Assembly: GCF_003324565.1 (NCBI RefSeq)
Contig: NZ_QOLA01000012.1
Span: 176,322-240,321 of the forward strand
DNA: 64,000 nt
Origin: Streptomyces sp. SDr-06
Lineage (GTDB): Bacteria > Actinomycetota > Actinomycetes > Streptomycetales > Streptomycetaceae
Reading direction: 5' to 3'
In this document: positions 32,904-40,317 of the stretch, piece after piece
Position numbering within the stretch: position 1 is the first letter of the stretch
How the letters are laid out: each line of letters begins with the position of its first letter
The notes under the pieces: model-generated
The model's input: only the letters and a program-made list of their open reading frames with translations
The model's database searches: none
Told to the model about the DNA's origin: nothing
Translations under genes and position numbers: made by a program

Positions 32904-34100
32904 ATGGCATCCGGGGCTGCCGCGATTCAAGCGGCCAACGCGCTGACGGCACGGTGGGCAGGCACCCACGCGGGCACCACCGACACGGTCTTCTCGGCCG
33001 CCGGTGTCTGGCCGCTGCTCGCCCTCCTCGCGGCCGGTTCGCACGGCCCGGCGCGGGCCGAACTGGCCGACGCGGTGGGCCTGGACCCGGCGGAGGCGGC
33101 CGGCGAAGCCCGCGAGTTCCTGGCCCACGTCGGCGCGGTCCGCGGGGTGCACGCCGCGACCGGGCTGTGGACCAGGCGGTCCCTTTCGCTGCGCCCCGAG
33201 TGGTCGGCCGAGCTGCCCCCGGGCACGCACGAGGTGCTCACGGGTGACCCCGTACGCGACCGCGCGGCCCTGGACGCCTGGGCGGCGCGGCACACGGACG
33301 GGCTGATCGAGGCCATGCCGGTGGCGCTGGGCGAGGACACCGAGCTGGTCCTCGCGGCCGCCCAGGCGGTAGGGACGCAGTGGCTCAAGCCCTTCCAGGA
33401 GGGCGTCGTGCAACCGGAGTCCGGGCCCTGGGCGGGTCGTGAGCTGGCCTCCCTGTCCCGCCGCACCGCGCTGCTCGACCGGGTCGCGGTCGCCGAGACC
33501 GCCCACGGCCCGCTGACCGTGCTCAAGGTCCTCGGCGACACCGGGGTGGACGTCCATCTCCTGCTCGGCACAGCTGAGTTGACGGCCGGTCAGGTCTTGT
33601 CCGGCGGTGTCGACGTCCTCGCGGGGCGCTGCCCGGTCGTGCCCGGAGACCGCCTGATGTACGGCGCGGTGGGCCCCGGCCTGACCGTGGAGAACGTGCG
33701 GAGCAGCAGCCGCGAGCCCCAACTCGACGTGACGACCGTACCGTTCGAGCTCCGCGCCGAGCACGACCTGCTGGCCTCGGCGCGGCTGTTCGGCCTGGCG
33801 GCCGCGGCGAACGTCACCGCCGGGCACTTCGACGGCATCAGCCCGGATCCACTCGCCGTCGGTTCGGCCCGCCAGGCGGCCCGGGCGAGCTTCACCGCAC
33901 TCGGCTTCCGCGCCGCCTCCGTGACCGCCGTCGAGATGTACGCGGGCGGCATACCGGCTCCCCCGCCCCACCTCGTGCGCCGGATCGAGGCGGTCTTCGA
34001 CCGGCCCTTCGGCTTCCTCGCCGTGCACCGGACCTCGCGTCTGGTGCTCAGCGCGGGGTGGGTGGCCGAGCCCGCTCCGTACGTCTACGACGCGTACTGA
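32904..34100 (+). CDS. Serpin-family protein
   Basis: 398 aa. The N-terminal helix and strand region (TVFSAAGVWPLLALLAAGSH, then GPARAELADAVGL) and the C-terminal signature FDRPFGFLAVHR...LVLSAGWVAEP match the serine-protease-inhibitor fold. The segment where the reactive-centre loop should be (about residues 345-365: TAVEMYAGGIPAPPPHLVRR) is short and proline-rich, so inhibitory activity is doubtful. No signal peptide is evident, so it is likely intracellular. ATG 32904 has AGGGG upstream; ATG 32892 is an alternative. Serpins are rare in bacteria but recurrent in Streptomyces. Confidence 0.75.
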   Translation: MASGAAAIQAANALTARWAGTHAGTTDTVFSAAGVWPLLALLAAGSHGPARAELADAVGLDPAEAAGEAREFLAHVGAVRGVHAATGLWTRRSLSLRPEWSAELPPGTHEVLTGDPVRDRAALDAWAARHTDGLIEAMPVALGEDTELVLAAAQAVGTQWLKPFQEGVVQPESGPWAGRELASLSRRTALLDRVAVAETAHGPLTVLKVLGDTGVDVHLLLGTAELTAGQVLSGGVDVLAGRCPVVPGDRLMYGAVGPGLTVENVRSSSREPQLDVTTVPFELRAEHDLLASARLFGLAAAANVTAGHFDGISPDPLAVGSARQAARASFTALGFRAASVTAVEMYAGGIPAPPPHLVRRIEAVFDRPFGFLAVHRTSRLVLSAGWVAEPAPYVYDAY

Positions 34101-34113
34101 GCGGGCGGCCCGG

Positions 34114-34596
34114 CTAGTCCGTCCAGTACGTGTCGTGCTTCAGGAAGAACTCGGTGCGCTCCTGCGGGCTCAACTGCCCGACCTGGCCCACCTTTTCGAA
34201 GTACTCCTCGCGCGGGGCGCCCGGCGCGAAGAGCAGCAGCATCGAGGCGGCCGCGTCGGAGTCGTTGCGGAAGCCGTGCAGGCCGCCGGTCGGGACGTAC
34301 AGGAAGTCGCCCTTCTCGGCCTCGATCCACTGCTCGCCGTCGTACAGGCGGACCGTGCCGTCGAGGATGAAGAAGGTCTCCGAGATCGTGCGGTGGAAGT
34401 GGGTGCTGGGGCCGCCGGCCCGGGCCGCCAGGTCGAGCCGGTAGAGCCCGAACTCGCCCTGCGTCGACTCGGTGGTGGCCAGGTAGTGCGTACGGCTCCC
34501 GTTCGGCGCGGACAGCTCGGCGGGGGTGTCCGCCGGCCGGAACACCGCGTTGACCTCCCCCTTCTCGCCGAAGTACCTGGGCTCCGGATACGACAT
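34114..34596 (-). CDS. Cupin-domain protein
   Basis: 160 aa, a single cupin barrel: THFHRTISETFFILDG (metal-binding His residues and Glu of motif 1) and GDFLYVPTGGLHGFRN (motif 2 with His). The protein probably binds a divalent metal and either acts as a small-molecule dioxygenase/isomerase or only binds ligand. GAGGAG precedes the ATG at 34596. It lies between a convergent serpin gene (13 bp away) and the nitrilase gene upstream on the same strand. Confidence 0.85.
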   Translation of the reverse strand: MSYPEPRYFGEKGEVNAVFRPADTPAELSAPNGSRTHYLATTESTQGEFGLYRLDLAARAGGPSTHFHRTISETFFILDGTVRLYDGEQWIEAEKGDFLYVPTGGLHGFRNDSDAAASMLLLFAPGAPREEYFEKVGQVGQLSPQERTEFFLKHDTYWTD

Positions 34597-34685
34597 GACG
34601 CGGCTCCTCGTGATCGGGGTCGCCCCCACTCTGGCGCATGCGGGCCGCGCCGGACAGGGGGTTTCCCCGGCGGCGCGGCGCCCGT

Positions 34686-35534
34686 CTACCCCGTCGGCGC
34701 CGTCCGCAGGGCGGTGCGCGCCGCCGCCCCCGTGTCGTGCAGGTCGCGCAGCATCGGCTCCGCCTCGCGGGCCGCGTGCAGCCGGTCCGGGAGCAGGTCG
34801 GCGAAGACGAGTTCCTCCTCGGTGGGGCTGCCCTCGGCGACGACGCGGCCGTCCGGCCCCCACACCGCGCTGCCTCCGCAGGCACGCCATCCCCCGGTCG
34901 TCCCGACGTGGTTGGCGAGCACCGCGTACACGGTGTTGTCGAAGGCCCGCGCCGGGAACCAGATGCGGGACTCGTGATGGCCGTTGCCCTCGCCGAACAG
35001 GGCGCCCACGACGTACGCGTGGCAGCCGTCGAGCGCCGCCGCGCGGGCGTGCTCGGGGAAGCCGGAGTCGTAGCAGACCCCCAACCCCAGCCGCCAGCCG
35101 TCCACTTCGAGGGTGGCCCCGGCACAGCCCTGCCGGTAGATCGGCCGCTCGTGCTGGAACAGGGTCTGCTTGTCGTAGCGTCCGACGACGCCCGTTCCAT
35201 CGACGATCAGGGCCGACACGTACAGCTCCGCCTCGTCGCGGACGGCGGCGCCGACCACGGCGGTGACCCCGCTCGCCGCGCAGGCCTCGGCCACCGGTGC
35301 GAGCCGGGGGTCGTCCGGGGCGACGGCGCAGCGTTCGGGATCGGCGCAGATCAGCTCGGGCTCGTAGCCGCTGAGGAACTTCTCGGGGAACACGACGACG
35401 CGGGCTCCGCCGTCCCCGGCGCCGCGCACCATCCGGGCGACGGTGGCCGTGTTGGCCTCGACCTCCCCCGGGACGGCCTGCGCCTGTGCGGCGGCGATAC
35501 GAAGGGGTGCGTCGGGCAGCTGGAATTCGATCAC
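34686..35534 (-). CDS. Carbon-nitrogen hydrolase (nitrilase superfamily)
   Basis: A 282-aa amidase-type enzyme with the Glu-Lys-Cys triad visible: E51 in VVFPEKFLSGYEPE, K122 in RYDKQTLF, C154 in LGVCYDSGFPE. It hydrolyses a C-N bond; the substrate is not evident. The GTG start may be leaderless (TAGGGT lies 8 nt upstream) or use GAGG. It is followed 89 bp later by the cupin gene on the same strand, and the two may be co-transcribed. Confidence 0.88.
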   Translation of the reverse strand: MIEFQLPDAPLRIAAAQAQAVPGEVEANTATVARMVRGAGDGGARVVVFPEKFLSGYEPELICADPERCAVAPDDPRLAPVAEACAASGVTAVVGAAVRDEAELYVSALIVDGTGVVGRYDKQTLFQHERPIYRQGCAGATLEVDGWRLGLGVCYDSGFPEHARAAALDGCHAYVVGALFGEGNGHHESRIWFPARAFDNTVYAVLANHVGTTGGWRACGGSAVWGPDGRVVAEGSPTEEELVFADLLPDRLHAAREAEPMLRDLHDTGAAARTALRTAPTG

Positions 35535-35577
35535 GGACCTCGACCCTACCTCGTGCCCCCGCTGGCGTATGAGCCGG

Positions 35578-36024
35578 TCAGGCGCTCGGACGCTCCTTCT
35601 CCAGGAGCGCCACGCACCGCCCCAACAGTCCGATGAGCGACGCGCGTTCCGCGTCGGTGAACTCGGCGGCCAGCGCCCGCTCGACCCGTACGGCCCGTGC
35701 GTCCGCGTCCTCCATCACCGTGCGGCCCGCCGGGGTGAGCCGGGTCTCCAGGACGTTGCGGTGCCAGGCGTGCGGGGTGCGCTCGATGAGGCCGCGCTCC
35801 TGGAGGTTCTTCAGGACCGTGTTCATGGTGGGCGGCGTGACCCCGCAGAGCCGGGCCAGCGCGGCGGCCGAGATCCCTGGGCTCTCCTCCAGGTGAAGCA
35901 GCGCCGCGTACTGCGCGACGGTGAGTCCGGCGGGCTTGAGGACGGCGTGCTTCGTGGCGCTGAGGGCCTGCTCGGCCCGCTTGAGATGCGCGCCGAGCCG
36001 CTCGGCCGCGGGCAGGGAGGTCAT
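35578..36024 (-). CDS. MarR-family transcriptional regulator
   Basis: A 148-aa winged-helix dimer: VAQYAALLHLEESPGISAAA, LARLCGVTPPTMNTVLKNLQ and ERGLIERT form the HTH and the start of the wing. TPAG and the C-terminal dimerisation helix follow. It is divergent from the secreted SMP-30-like gene at 36155, the classical arrangement for local control. The -10 TAGCAT ends 6 nt before the ATG, so the mRNA is probably leaderless; a GGAG also lies there but is too close to work. Confidence 0.92.
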   Translation of the reverse strand: MTSLPAAERLGAHLKRAEQALSATKHAVLKPAGLTVAQYAALLHLEESPGISAAALARLCGVTPPTMNTVLKNLQERGLIERTPHAWHRNVLETRLTPAGRTVMEDADARAVRVERALAAEFTDAERASLIGLLGRCVALLEKERPSA

Positions 36025-36030
36025 CTCCGC

Positions 36031-36036
36031 ATGCTA
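36031..36036 (-). promoter_or_regulatory. -10 element of the MarR gene (leaderless)
   Basis: On the minus strand TAGCAT is followed by 6 nt and then ATG 36024. Confidence 0.45.
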
Positions 36037-36077
36037 CCGGCCGCCCTCCGATGAGCACCCGCTCGTGGATTAATCCA

Positions 36078-36106
36078 TTGACGATCATTAGGGCTCTAAC
36101 TTAGAT
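36078..36106 (+). promoter_or_regulatory. Promoter with embedded operator for the SMP-30-like gene
   Basis: TTGACG (36078-36083), 17 bp, TTAGAT (36101-36106): a good match to the major vegetative sigma factor. Between the boxes is the inverted repeat TTAG-N4-CTAA (36088-36099), a fitting site for the divergently encoded MarR protein to block polymerase. Confidence 0.7.
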
Positions 36107-36154
36107 TCCTACCCATCCGATCATTCGACTCGCTTCACGACCGAGAGGCACCCC

Positions 36155-37162
36155 GTGTCCCGTTCGACCCAGCGCCGTCGCGCCTCTGCCGCCCTGACCG
36201 CCGCCGCGGCCGTCCTCGCCGTACTGCCGCTCACCGGCACGGCCCAGGCGGCCCCGGCCCACCGGCCCACGATCTCCACCGCGTACCAACTCCCGGGCGC
36301 CCGCGCCTACCCCGAGGGCATCGCCGCCGACCCGCGCACCGGCGACGTCTACGTCGGCTCGTACACGACCGGCGCCGTCTACAGGGCGACCCCCGGACAT
36401 CGCGCCGCCGAGGTCTTCCTGCCCGAGGGCACCGACGGGCGGCACACCGCCAACGGCCTGAAGGTGGACCGGGCGGGGCGCCTGTGGGTGATCGACTCGA
36501 CGGCCGGCGTCACCGTCTACGACGTGCGCACCCGCACCCTGCTGGCCCGCCTCGACCTGCCCGCGGACGGCAGCCGCTTCCTCAACGACCTGGCCATCGG
36601 ACCCGACGGCACCGCCTACCTGACCGACAGCGTCCGCCCCGTGATCTACCGGGTCACCCCGGCCGAGCTCGCCGCCACCGAGGCACACGGCGGCCGGGGC
36701 GTGCTGAGCGCGCCCTACGACCTGTCCGGCGCCGTCCCCGCCCATCCGGCCGGCAGCTTCACGCTCAACGGCATCGTCGCCGACCCGGCGGGACGCTTCC
36801 TGCTCGCCGTCGACATGACCGGCGGCGGCCTCTACCGCGTGGGCCTCGGCGACGGAAAGGTGAGCCAAGTCGCGCTCAGCGAGGGCGACTTGGTGAACGG
36901 GGACGGCCTTGAACTGGCCCACGGCACGCTGTGGGCGGCGCAGAACAAGACCAACACCCTGACCCGCTGGCACCTCTCGGCGGACGGCACCTCCGCGCAC
37001 CTGGAGCGCCGGATCACGGACGCCTCCCTCCAGGTGCCGACCACCCTGGTCCACACCGGCGGCCGCGCGCTGGTGGTCCGCTCCCAGTTCGACAAGGGCG
37101 GCCCCATGGGCCCCGGCGCCCCCGAGACGCCGTTCACGGTCGCGTACGTCAAGGGATTCTGA
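36155..37162 (+). CDS. Secreted SMP-30/gluconolactonase-like beta-propeller protein
   Basis: 335 aa. A Sec signal peptide (basic MSRSTQRRR, hydrophobic core, cleavage near AQA-AP at residue 31) is followed by six-bladed propeller repeats: YPEGIAADPRTGDVYVGSYT, NGLKVDRAGRLWVIDS, NDLAIGPDGTAYLTDS, NGIVADPAGRFLLAVD, NGDGLELAHGTLWAAQ. The regularly placed Asn-Gly/Asp residues resemble metal ligands of SMP-30 lactonases. Lactonase or sugar-binding activity is inferred only. GTG start with GAGAGG 6 nt upstream. Probably controlled by the divergent MarR gene. Confidence 0.82.
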   Translation: MSRSTQRRRASAALTAAAAVLAVLPLTGTAQAAPAHRPTISTAYQLPGARAYPEGIAADPRTGDVYVGSYTTGAVYRATPGHRAAEVFLPEGTDGRHTANGLKVDRAGRLWVIDSTAGVTVYDVRTRTLLARLDLPADGSRFLNDLAIGPDGTAYLTDSVRPVIYRVTPAELAATEAHGGRGVLSAPYDLSGAVPAHPAGSFTLNGIVADPAGRFLLAVDMTGGGLYRVGLGDGKVSQVALSEGDLVNGDGLELAHGTLWAAQNKTNTLTRWHLSADGTSAHLERRITDASLQVPTTLVHTGGRALVVRSQFDKGGPMGPGAPETPFTVAYVKGF

Positions 37163-37292
37163 GGCCCGGTACGGTCAGTAATCGTCGGACATGCGCGGAA
37201 TGTCCCTCCGTGCCACGCTGGTCGAGGCCCGGAGGAGCCGCGGGAAAGGCCCCGGCTCCCCGCCCCCTCACACCCCTGTAGGAGTGAACCAG

Positions 37293-37478
37293 ATGGGCAT
37301 CAAGGACCAGTTCGACGACAAGGCGCAGGAGCTCAAGCAGAACGCCAAGCAGGCGATGGGCTCGAAGAAGGACGAGGCGCAGGACCGGGCGCGCCAGGCC
37401 CAGGACAAGGGCCAGAGCGAGAGCCAGCGCGCCCAGCAGGAGGCGCAGGACCGCTTCGACCAGGACTACGACATCTGA
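37293..37478 (+). CDS. Small hydrophilic helical protein (CsbD/LEA-like)
   Basis: 61 aa, almost entirely polar: MGIKDQFDDKAQELKQNAKQ, then repeated Lys/Gln/Asp/Arg heptad-like stretches, no Cys, Trp or hydrophobic core. The composition resembles CsbD and late-embryogenesis-type stress proteins, but the CsbD signature itself is weak. GGAG stands 8 nt before the ATG at 37293. It is followed by a perfect terminator. Confidence 0.75.
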   Translation: MGIKDQFDDKAQELKQNAKQAMGSKKDEAQDRARQAQDKGQSESQRAQQEAQDRFDQDYDI

Positions 37479-37493
37479 CGCGAAGCCCCGCCC

Positions 37494-37537
37494 CGCCGAA
37501 GCGGCGCACCCGCGGCACCGGGTGCGCCGCTTCGGCG
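37494..37537 (+). terminator. Perfect 19-bp terminator hairpin
   Basis: CGCCGAAGCGGCGCACCCG (37494-37512) pairs perfectly with 37519-37537 around a 6-nt loop, 16 bp after the small hydrophilic protein's stop. It also faces the 3' end of the convergent antiporter gene at 37562 and could serve both. Confidence 0.85.
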
Positions 37538-37561
37538 TGCGGGTGGGGGCGGGGCGGGTCT

Positions 37562-38866
37562 TTACGGGGCGTTCGGCCCTCGGGCACCGCCTTCTGTCGC
37601 CACGGCTTCTGTCGCAACGGCGAGCGCCCCGATCGCGAGGTGGCTCTCCTTCCGGTCGAGGAGACCGAGGAGGGGCCCCGTCATGGCCGTCGTCGTGAGC
37701 GCCATGACGATCAGCGCGAGGACGAGGGGGCCCGTCAGGATTCCGGAGCTCAACCCCGCCTGGAGGACGACGAGTTCGGTGAGCCCGCGGGTGTTCATCA
37801 GGACAGCGACCCTGCGCGCCGCCGCCGGGGGCAGCCCCCCGCGTCGGGCCCCCGCATAGCCGCCGATGCCCTTGCCCGCGCAGCCGAGCACGACGGCGGC
37901 GACGATCAGCGGCCAGGAGGTGTCGGCGAACGAGCCGGTGAGCACGGTGATCCCGGTGACCACGAAGAAGGCCGGGGCCAGCGCCTTGCCCAGCCGGGCC
38001 ACCGACGTCACGGGCCGCTCCCAAGGTGCGTTCTCGCCCCGCGGGATCGCGAAGCCCACCAGCGCGGCGCCGAGGATCGCGGTCATCCCGAGCCGCTCCA
38101 TGGCGAGGGCGACCGCGAGGGCCGTCGCACCGAGGGCCACCGCCGCGGTGCGCGGCGCCCCTACGCAGGCGGTACGGGCGATCCGGGTGCGCAGGGCGAA
38201 CCGTACGGCCAGGGCGCATCCCGCGCCGAACGCGAGCGCCCGCGCCGAGTGCAGCGAGCCCGCCGGGCTCCCCTTGCCGAGGCCGATGGCGAGGGTGAGC
38301 AGGAGCCAGCCGACCGCGTCGAGCACGACGGCCGCGGCCAGCGCCGTCCGCCCCGCAGCCGACCGCGTCATCCCCCGGCCCGCCAGGATCCGGGCCATGA
38401 CGGGCACGGCGGTGATGGACATCGACACCGCCACCATCAGGACGAAGGCGGGGAGCGGGGCCCCGCCCCGCGCCGCGCGGTCGTCGGTGACGATCACGAG
38501 CCCCGCCAGGAGCAGCCCGGTCACCAGCGGCGGCACCAGGGCCCCGGCCGCCACCCACAGCGTGCCGCGGCGCGACGGCCCGCTGGATTCCGCCCCCAAC
38601 CGGTGGGCGAGGCCGACGAGGAACAGGACGAGTCCGGCCTGGGACACCAGCTTGACCACGCCGAACACCGGCCCCGGCAGCACGGCGTCCAGGCCGGGCC
38701 GCCCGAACAGCACGATCACGGCAGGCCCGGACAGCAGGCCCACCCCGATCTCCCCGACGACCTCGGGCTGCCCCAGCACCCGGGCAACAGCCCGGCCCAC
38801 CCGGGCGACCAGCAGGATGCCGACGAGCACCACGAGGACATGGGCGAGAAGCCTCAGCGTCTCCAT
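37562..38866 (-). CDS. Cation/proton antiporter (CPA2, Kef/Nap type)
   Basis: A 434-aa integral membrane protein with about 12 helices. Recognisable parts are GQPEVVGEIGVGLLSGP (residues about 33-49), the entry motif of monovalent cation:proton antiporter-2 proteins, SITAVPVMARIL and NTRGLTELVVL in the helices that carry the ion site. It has no C-terminal TrkA-N regulatory domain. ATG 38866 is preceded by GGAGGGG; the frame is open far upstream but that region lacks membrane-protein character and carries repeats. It should exchange Na+ or K+ for H+. Confidence 0.85.
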   Translation of the reverse strand: METLRLLAHVLVVLVGILLVARVGRAVARVLGQPEVVGEIGVGLLSGPAVIVLFGRPGLDAVLPGPVFGVVKLVSQAGLVLFLVGLAHRLGAESSGPSRRGTLWVAAGALVPPLVTGLLLAGLVIVTDDRAARGGAPLPAFVLMVAVSMSITAVPVMARILAGRGMTRSAAGRTALAAAVVLDAVGWLLLTLAIGLGKGSPAGSLHSARALAFGAGCALAVRFALRTRIARTACVGAPRTAAVALGATALAVALAMERLGMTAILGAALVGFAIPRGENAPWERPVTSVARLGKALAPAFFVVTGITVLTGSFADTSWPLIVAAVVLGCAGKGIGGYAGARRGGLPPAAARRVAVLMNTRGLTELVVLQAGLSSGILTGPLVLALIVMALTTTAMTGPLLGLLDRKESHLAIGALAVATEAVATEGGARGPNAP

Positions 38867-39242
38867 TCCGCGCCCCTCCGTCGCCCGCTGCCGCAACTCC
38901 CCGTCGACAGCAGCCCATCCCAGCCTTGGCGGCATCCAACACGGATCATGCCCAGCAGAACACCGCGACGACAGCAGGTGGGCAGCGCTTGGAAGTACGG
39001 GCGGCACTTTCGGAAGTCGGGAGGTGGACTTCCGCACCTTCCGGAACCGCCCGGGGACGCCGGTCCTGGGTGTCCTGCCGCTTGGCGGCACCGTAGCGCG
39101 GGACGAGGAACGCAACGCCTTGGCCGGGACGCCCAGCCCTGGGCGGGGGCGTTTGTTCCACACCGTGCGCCCGTTCCGAAATGGCATCCAGCACAGATCC
39201 AGCACGGCGGCGGTTCATCCAGCGTGCTCGAGCGACCAGCCA
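38867..39242. other. Gene-free region between the antiporter and toxin-antitoxin genes
   Basis: No convincing gene. It contains an 8-8-8 inverted repeat (CGGAAGTC 39011-39018, GACTTCCG 39027-39034) upstream of the antiporter. Near both ends are degenerate ATCCAGCAC-type repeats: ATCCAACACGGATC near 38936 and a clear pair at 39186-39207. These are the outermost copies of the repeats that mark the accessory region. Confidence 0.55.
39186..39207. repeat. ATCCAGCAC iteron pair, left of the toxin-antitoxin module
   Basis: ATCCAGCAC, AG, ATCCAGCACGG. The 22 bp are repeated with one change at 39829-39850, so the two copies bracket the toxin-antitoxin pair. Confidence 0.75.
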
Positions 39243-39271
39243 TTGTGTACACATGAGACACTCGGTACCCT
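39243..39271 (+). promoter_or_regulatory. Autoregulated promoter of the antitoxin gene
   Basis: TTGTGT (39243-39248), 17 bp, TACCCT (39266-39271), then 7 nt to the ATG, so the transcript is predicted to be leaderless. The perfect palindrome TGTGTACACA (39244-39253) covers the -35 box. Its core TGTACA is the hexamer known to be bound by YefM antitoxins in E. coli. Confidence 0.65.
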
Positions 39272-39278
39272 TGAGCGC

Positions 39279-39548
39279 ATGACGCAGCCACAGCCCATAG
39301 AGTCCATCCGTGATGTCCGGGCACACCTCGCCGAGGTCGTGGAGCGTGCCGATCGGGACGACGTACCCACCGTCATCACTCGCCGCGGCAAGCAGGTCGC
39401 CGCCGTAGTGTCCATCGAGGTGCTGCGCAAGTACCAGGAATGGGAAGAGCGCGAGATCAACCGGATCATCGACGAGCGCATGGCCAACCCTGCACCCGGC
39501 ATCCCGATCGAGGACATCATGAGGGAGACGCTGGCGCGCAGTGAGTGA
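39279..39548 (+). CDS. Antitoxin, Phd/YefM family
   Basis: An 89-aa antitoxin. The N-terminal half has the Phd/YefM DNA-binding fold (IESIRDVRAHLAEVVERADR, VPTVITRRGKQVAAVVS), and the C-terminal half (EWEEREINRIIDERM...IMRETLARSE) would wrap the toxin. It overlaps the toxin gene by 8 bp. It should repress its own promoter at TGTGTACACA, alone and more tightly with the toxin. Confidence 0.92.
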   Translation: MTQPQPIESIRDVRAHLAEVVERADRDDVPTVITRRGKQVAAVVSIEVLRKYQEWEEREINRIIDERMANPAPGIPIEDIMRETLARSE

Positions 39549-39804
39549 GTATCGCACCGTCTTCCGACCCGAGGCTCAGGCCGAGCTGCGCAAGGTCCCG
39601 CGAGACATAGCCCTCCGCATCCTGGCCAAGCTGACCGAGCTGGAGAGCGACCCACTGGGGTTCAACACCACAGCCCTCGTCTCCCAGCCCGACCGCCGGC
39701 GCCTACGGGTGGGCGACTATCGCGTGATCTACACGATCGACAATGGAGAGCTGGTGGTGTGGGTGGTGCACGTCGGGCATCGCTCCACCATCTACGACAC
39801 CTGA
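39541..39804 (+). CDS. Toxin, RelE/ParE superfamily
   Basis: 87 aa: YRTVFRPEAQAELRKVPRDI, then LRILAKLTELESDP, RRLRVGDYRVIYTID and VVHVGHRSTIYDT, the usual RelE/ParE fold with the basic strand RRLRVGDYRVIY and a C-terminal HVGHRSTIY. RelE-like enzymes cut mRNA in the ribosomal A site; this is inferred from the family. The GTG start lies inside the antitoxin gene, so translation is coupled. A palindrome CCTGACGTCAGG (39810-39821) follows the stop. Confidence 0.92.
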   Translation: MSEYRTVFRPEAQAELRKVPRDIALRILAKLTELESDPLGFNTTALVSQPDRRRLRVGDYRVIYTIDNGELVVWVVHVGHRSTIYDT

Positions 39805-39828
39805 ACGCTCCTGACGTCAGGTCAGAAT

Positions 39829-39850
39829 ATCCAGCACCGATCCAGCACGG
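39829..39850. repeat. ATCCAGCAC iteron pair, right of the toxin-antitoxin module
   Basis: ATCCAGCAC, CG, ATCCAGCACGG, a near copy of 39186-39207. It stands in the same order relative to a hairpin (39859-39890) and a ychF-end copy (39921-39946) as the iterons at 56129-56153 do to 56162-56189 and 56241-56266. Confidence 0.75.
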
Positions 39851-39858
39851 GATCGACG

Positions 39859-39890
39859 AAGGGGCCGGGCTCTCGCGAGTCCGACCCCTT
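39859..39890. terminator. Hairpin next to the left ychF-end copy
   Basis: AAGGGGCCGGGCTC (39859-39872) pairs with 39877-39890 with one C-A mismatch. The hairpin at 56162-56189 has the mismatch at the same place, so the two are homologous. Here it lacks the T tract that its counterpart has. Confidence 0.65.
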
Positions 39891-39920
39891 CTGAGCGACG
39901 TGATGTTATTTCATCCGCTC

Positions 39921-39946
39921 ACACGTTGAAGCGGAACTCCACCACA
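39921..39946. other. Putative attL: displaced 3' end of ychF
   Basis: ACACGTTGAA, G, CGGAACTCCACCACA. Read on the minus strand it codes for VVEFRFNV followed by a TGA stop at 39919-39921, exactly the C-terminus of YchF. The same 26 bp with one change (39931) occur in the same orientation at 56241-56266, inside the intact gene. This is what integration at the 3' end of a gene leaves behind. Confidence 0.75.
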
Positions 39947-39974
39947 AGGCTGTGACCTGCGGAAATGCTCGCGC

Positions 39975-39999
39975 ATCCCAGCACCATCCCAGCACGGGA
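39975..39999. repeat. Perfect 25-bp direct repeat, left copy (iterons)
   Basis: Two ATCCCAGCAC iterons 11 bp apart followed by GGGA. The identical 25 bp occur at 56129-56153, 16.15 kb away. On a circularised element these would flank the core on both sides, like arm-type integrase sites. Confidence 0.8.
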
Positions 40000-40317
40000 T
40001 GCGCGACAAAGTACAAGAAGACCGAAGATCGCCAACGCTACCCGGAAGCGCCCGCACATGCCTGAAGTCTGCGGAACTTCTACGAGCGCCACATCAGGCT
40101 CGCGCCACCGCACCGGACCTCGCAGAGCAGCACAGCGCTCGCGCTCACTCGCGGTCTCCCTGGACGCCAGCCGCCAGCTCCGACGCCTGGCCGCCGCCCA
40201 GAATGCACGTCCAGACCTCGGGGCCGGCACGAGCCTCCACAGGTCCCGTATACGCCCGGCTTGGCGGGGCATAGTCAGAAGCTTCCGCGCTGCCGCAGGT
40301 CAGCCTGCATTCGGCAT
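40000..40317. other. Gene-free left margin of the island
   Basis: 318 bp downstream of the putative attL. Several frames are open by GC bias, but none shows a recognisable domain or ribosome site. It might be decayed recombinase DNA, which I cannot demonstrate. Confidence 0.4.

Noticed and set aside
37191..37292. Upstream in-frame ATG at 37191 as start of the small hydrophilic protein
   Set aside because: It would add 34 residues of Arg/Pro/Gly-rich sequence without a ribosome site, while GGAG stands correctly before ATG 37293.
38867..39205. N-terminal extension of the antiporter by about 110 residues
   Set aside because: The extension is Arg/Pro/Ser-rich, lacks membrane character, and contains the repeats of the accessory region; ATG 38866 has a ribosome site and starts at the first helix.
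40000..40317. Remnant of an integrase gene at the left margin of the island
   Set aside because: All six frames were read for tyrosine-recombinase motifs and none was recognisable; kept only as an unassigned gap.
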